Notes under the pieces: generated by a model
The model's input: the letters and a program-made list of their open reading frames with translations, nothing else
Database searches by the model: none
What the model was told of the DNA's origin: nothing
Translations under genes and position numbers: made by a program
Origin: Diphasiastrum complanatum
Taxonomy: Eukaryota; Streptophyta; Lycopodiopsida; Lycopodiales; Lycopodiaceae
NCBI GenBank assembly: GCA_029204225.1
Contig: CM055102.1
Location: 13,290,885 to 13,354,884, forward strand
Direction: 5' to 3'
DNA length: 64,000 bases
Shown here: piece by piece, positions 61,479 to 64,000 of the stretch
How positions within the stretch are numbered: the stretch's first letter is position 1
Layout of the letters: the number at the start of each line of letters is the position of its first letter

Positions 61479-63063
61479 AAAGAAAGAAAGAAAGAAAAGA
61501 AAGCTTCATTAATGTCTTTTCCATGCCAAAAAAGTACATGTCAAGTGTGTGGTAACCATGGGAGCGTATAAAACGTCTCCAATATGTAATAAAGAAAAAC
61601 ATCTAGTACAAACTAAATAGACACGTATGCGGTGTGTGTGCATACTGATCATATGTATCTGTGTCAAGATGTCAAGACTGTGAAGCCTGTGCTGCTGCTG
61701 CTGTACTGATACTATAAAAAGATGTAATGTGAGCCACAACATGAGAAAGCGCTGGAGCTTGCTGGCGTCGTCTGTGGGCATGAGCGTGTGTAGTAGTGGC
61801 ACGCCTCTGTGTATGATGTCTGGTGATCCTGGTAGTAACGTGATGGTGGGAAGTACACTGTCTCCGATCTCTATGAGCATGTGAGCGGCTATCATCCTCG
61901 TCGTTGTCGTAATCCTCCTCCGGCACTAGATCACGTGATCTCCGCCTAGTAAAGAATGAAGTGATCAATGGCTGTGAGGTAGAATGCTGTGGTGTCCTGT
62001 ATAAATCTCTCCGTAGTATGAACATCTCACGTATCATCAGAGCGACACATTGTGGGTCCTCATAGGCCACGAGAGAGTGTAGAGTGGTAGGCATGTCTCG
62101 AAACAGGCAGTGATACCGCCCTCTGATCTCATAGTATACATGGCATTGGAAGATAAAGTGCTCCTTAGACTCCACCTCACCTAGAGAGCATAACTGGCAA
62201 ATCCGCTCCTCTCTGGGAATACCATGAAATCTCCCAGTCTCAATAGCTAGCTGATGAGAAGACACCCTAAGCTGTCCCAGTGTGAATCTGAAGCAATGTG
62301 ATAGTCCCGAATCCAAGTAGCATGGCATAATCGGGGCCCCTGATGTATCCAACTCCAAGAAATGGGTCTGGTAAAAAGCTGGCTTAACCCGTAACTGATT
62401 ATGCCAAGTCTGCTCTAGGTATGTGTGATAGAGGAATCGTCTGATATACTGGTGGATGCCTGAGGGTAGCTCTGTGATGGAGATACCAAATGAATCAAGT
62501 AGGAGGTGAGATGCCTGAGAGAACCATGATAACTTGTAGCCCTGATCATGAAGATGCTGTGAAGAGAGTAGTGCAACCTGTGTGTATCATCTGTCTATCT
62601 TTGGTAACGCCTGTATTCCCTGTATATAAGTGATGAGTTGAAGAGCTGTCTCGATCTGTAAAGGTGGAACTGCAAATTCAGCCAAGAGAATTTCATGTGG
62701 AACAAAAGGTTTCGCTCGAATCAGCCAGGCTAGCATGGTGGTCTGTAATTGTGAAAGACTGGCTTAATATGAGGAGGGGAGACCTGTACACCATGTCTTT
62801 GCCGCATATAGAGCCGTGGGGGTGACAATGGTATCAAAGAGGCGACACTTACTGCGAGCATCCTAGATGGACTTCCGGAAACAAAATTGCTCTAGTTGAA
62901 CAAGGGAGGCATGCCCCTGCCCCAGTTGAGTGGTGGCGGCCTGTCTCATGCTAAAAATAGGACCTGAGAAAAGGATCCCCAGGTATGTGTAGGAAGGGAC
63001 CACCTCTAAAACCTATCCACCCAAAGTAAGCTCCTGTCGGTGCATGAATGCTCGTGAAGTGTT

Positions 63064-63065
<2 letters not shown>
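61419..63065 (-). pseudogene. 5'-truncated LINE: ORF2 C-terminal part, 3' UTR and CT tail
   Basis: Read from 63065 downward: PSYTYLGILFSGPIFSMRQA, TKC/SKCRLFDTIVTPTALYAA and LAEFAVPPLQIETALQLITY represent the region behind the RT domain, with stops and frame changes. The open frame 62358-61672 then carries a CCHC zinc finger, CQLCSLGEVESKEHFIFQC. It ends in a His/Arg-rich tail (THAHAHRRRQQAPALSH). The 3' UTR ends TTTTTTGGCATGGAAAAGAC, followed by a CTTT and CT tail (61502-61419). The 5' edge at 63065 touches the CT tail of the next copy exactly. Confidence 0.8.
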
Positions 63066-63161
<96 letters not shown>

Positions 63162-64000
63162 TATTATGTCTTTTCCATGCCAAAAGGCATATAAGACTAA
63201 AAAGTACATGTCAAGTGTGTGGTAACCATGGGAGCGTATAAAACGTCTCCAATATGTAATAAAGAAAAACATCTAGTACAAACTAAAATAAGACACGTAT
63301 GCGGTGTGTGTGTATACTGATCATACGTATCTATGTCAAGATGTCAAGACTGTGAAGCCTGTGCTGTTGCTGTTGTTGTGCTAATACTATGAAAAGATGT
63401 AATGCGAGCCACAACATGAGAAAGTGCTGGAGCCTGCTGGCGTCGTCTGTGGCCATGAGCATGTGTAGCAGTGGCACGTCTCTGTGTATGATGTCTGGTG
63501 ATCCTGGTAGTAACGTGATGGTGGGAAGTACACTGTCTCCGGTCTCTATGAGCATGTGAGTGGCTATCAGCCTTGTCATCGTCGTAATCCTCCTCTGGCA
63601 CTAGATCACGCGATCTCCGCCTAGTAAAGAATGAAGTGATCAATGGTTGTGAGGTAGAATGCTGTGGTGTCCCGTATAAATCTCTCCGTAGTATGAACAT
63701 CTCACGTATAATCAGAGCGACACATCGTGGGTCCTCATAGGCCACGAGAGAGCGTAGAGTGGTAGGCATGTCTCGAAATAGGCAGTGATACCGCCCACTG
63801 ATCTCATAATATACAGGGCATTAGAAGATAAAGTGCTCCTTAGGACTCCACCTCACCTAGAGAGCATAACTAGCAAATCCTTTCCTCTCTGGGAATACCA
63901 TGAAATCTCCCAGTCTCAATAGCTAGCTGATGAGAAGACACCCTAAGTTGTCCCAGTGTGAATCTGAGGCAATGTGATAGTCCCGAATCCAAGTAGGTGG
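63066..64000 (-). pseudogene. Second LINE copy, 3' part, with 93-bp CT tail
   Basis: From the right edge of the window down to 63159 this copy parallels 62330-61503 closely by eye, including the CCHC region (frame-damaged near 63840), the frame 63769-63344 with its His/Arg-rich end, and the 3' UTR. The end TATGCCTTTTGGCATGGAAA is followed by AGACATAATAAAG and a CT tail at 63158-63066. The copy continues beyond the window. Confidence 0.8.

Overview
This window is nuclear DNA of a land plant. Two genes match plant nuclear families, both with many GT-AG introns. The rest is plant-type LTR retrotransposons (Ty1/copia and Ty3/gypsy), non-LTR retrotransposons, a hAT transposase relic and long microsatellites. 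Introns reach about 7 kb and are filled with transposons, which suggests a large-genome lineage such as a fern or gymnosperm. That lineage call is inference; no species is identified. There is nothing prokaryotic, no operon, no CRISPR array and no organellar gene.

Layout. 1-17.6 kb is a retrotransposon graveyard: a copia 3' end with its LTR, a gypsy LTR with a primer-binding site, a pair of ~350-bp arms in inverted orientation (4245-4593 and 7156-7506), a larger minus-strand copia pol (7.5-11 kb), LTR pieces, and a zinc-finger non-LTR reverse transcriptase (14.7-16.1 kb, minus). 18213-24227 is a complete 8-exon plus-strand gene for a TLD-domain (OXR-type) protein. 25.4-32.1 kb holds a copia gag/LTR fragment next to a Ty3/gypsy chromovirus with both LTRs identifiable (the 5' one truncated) and a decayed interior. 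32-39.5 kb holds LTR pieces, a 75-bp-armed hairpin and another minus-strand copia pol. 39783-60134 carries the first 13 exons of the cytosolic phenylalanyl-tRNA synthetase alpha-subunit gene. The gene is interrupted by retroelement-filled introns and runs past, or is broken before, the right edge. Its exon 13 carries a one-base frameshift relative to the family.

The most interesting structure is in 53.9-59.1 kb (plus) and 61.3-64.0 kb (minus). These are L1-like non-LTR elements sharing one 3' end, a short conserved segment around TTTTGGCATGGAAAAGACAT followed by (CTT)n and/or (CT)n. They sit head to tail so that the 5' edge of one copy lies exactly against the CT tail of the preceding copy, which suggests insertion into (CT)n microsatellites. 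One unit (55449-56983) carries only an ORF1-like protein and no ORF2, a plant analogue of 'half-LINE' elements. Three hairpins (20676-20768, 33861-34053, 40814-40915), a non-canonical GC-AG intron and a site II/telo-box promoter are also worth attention.
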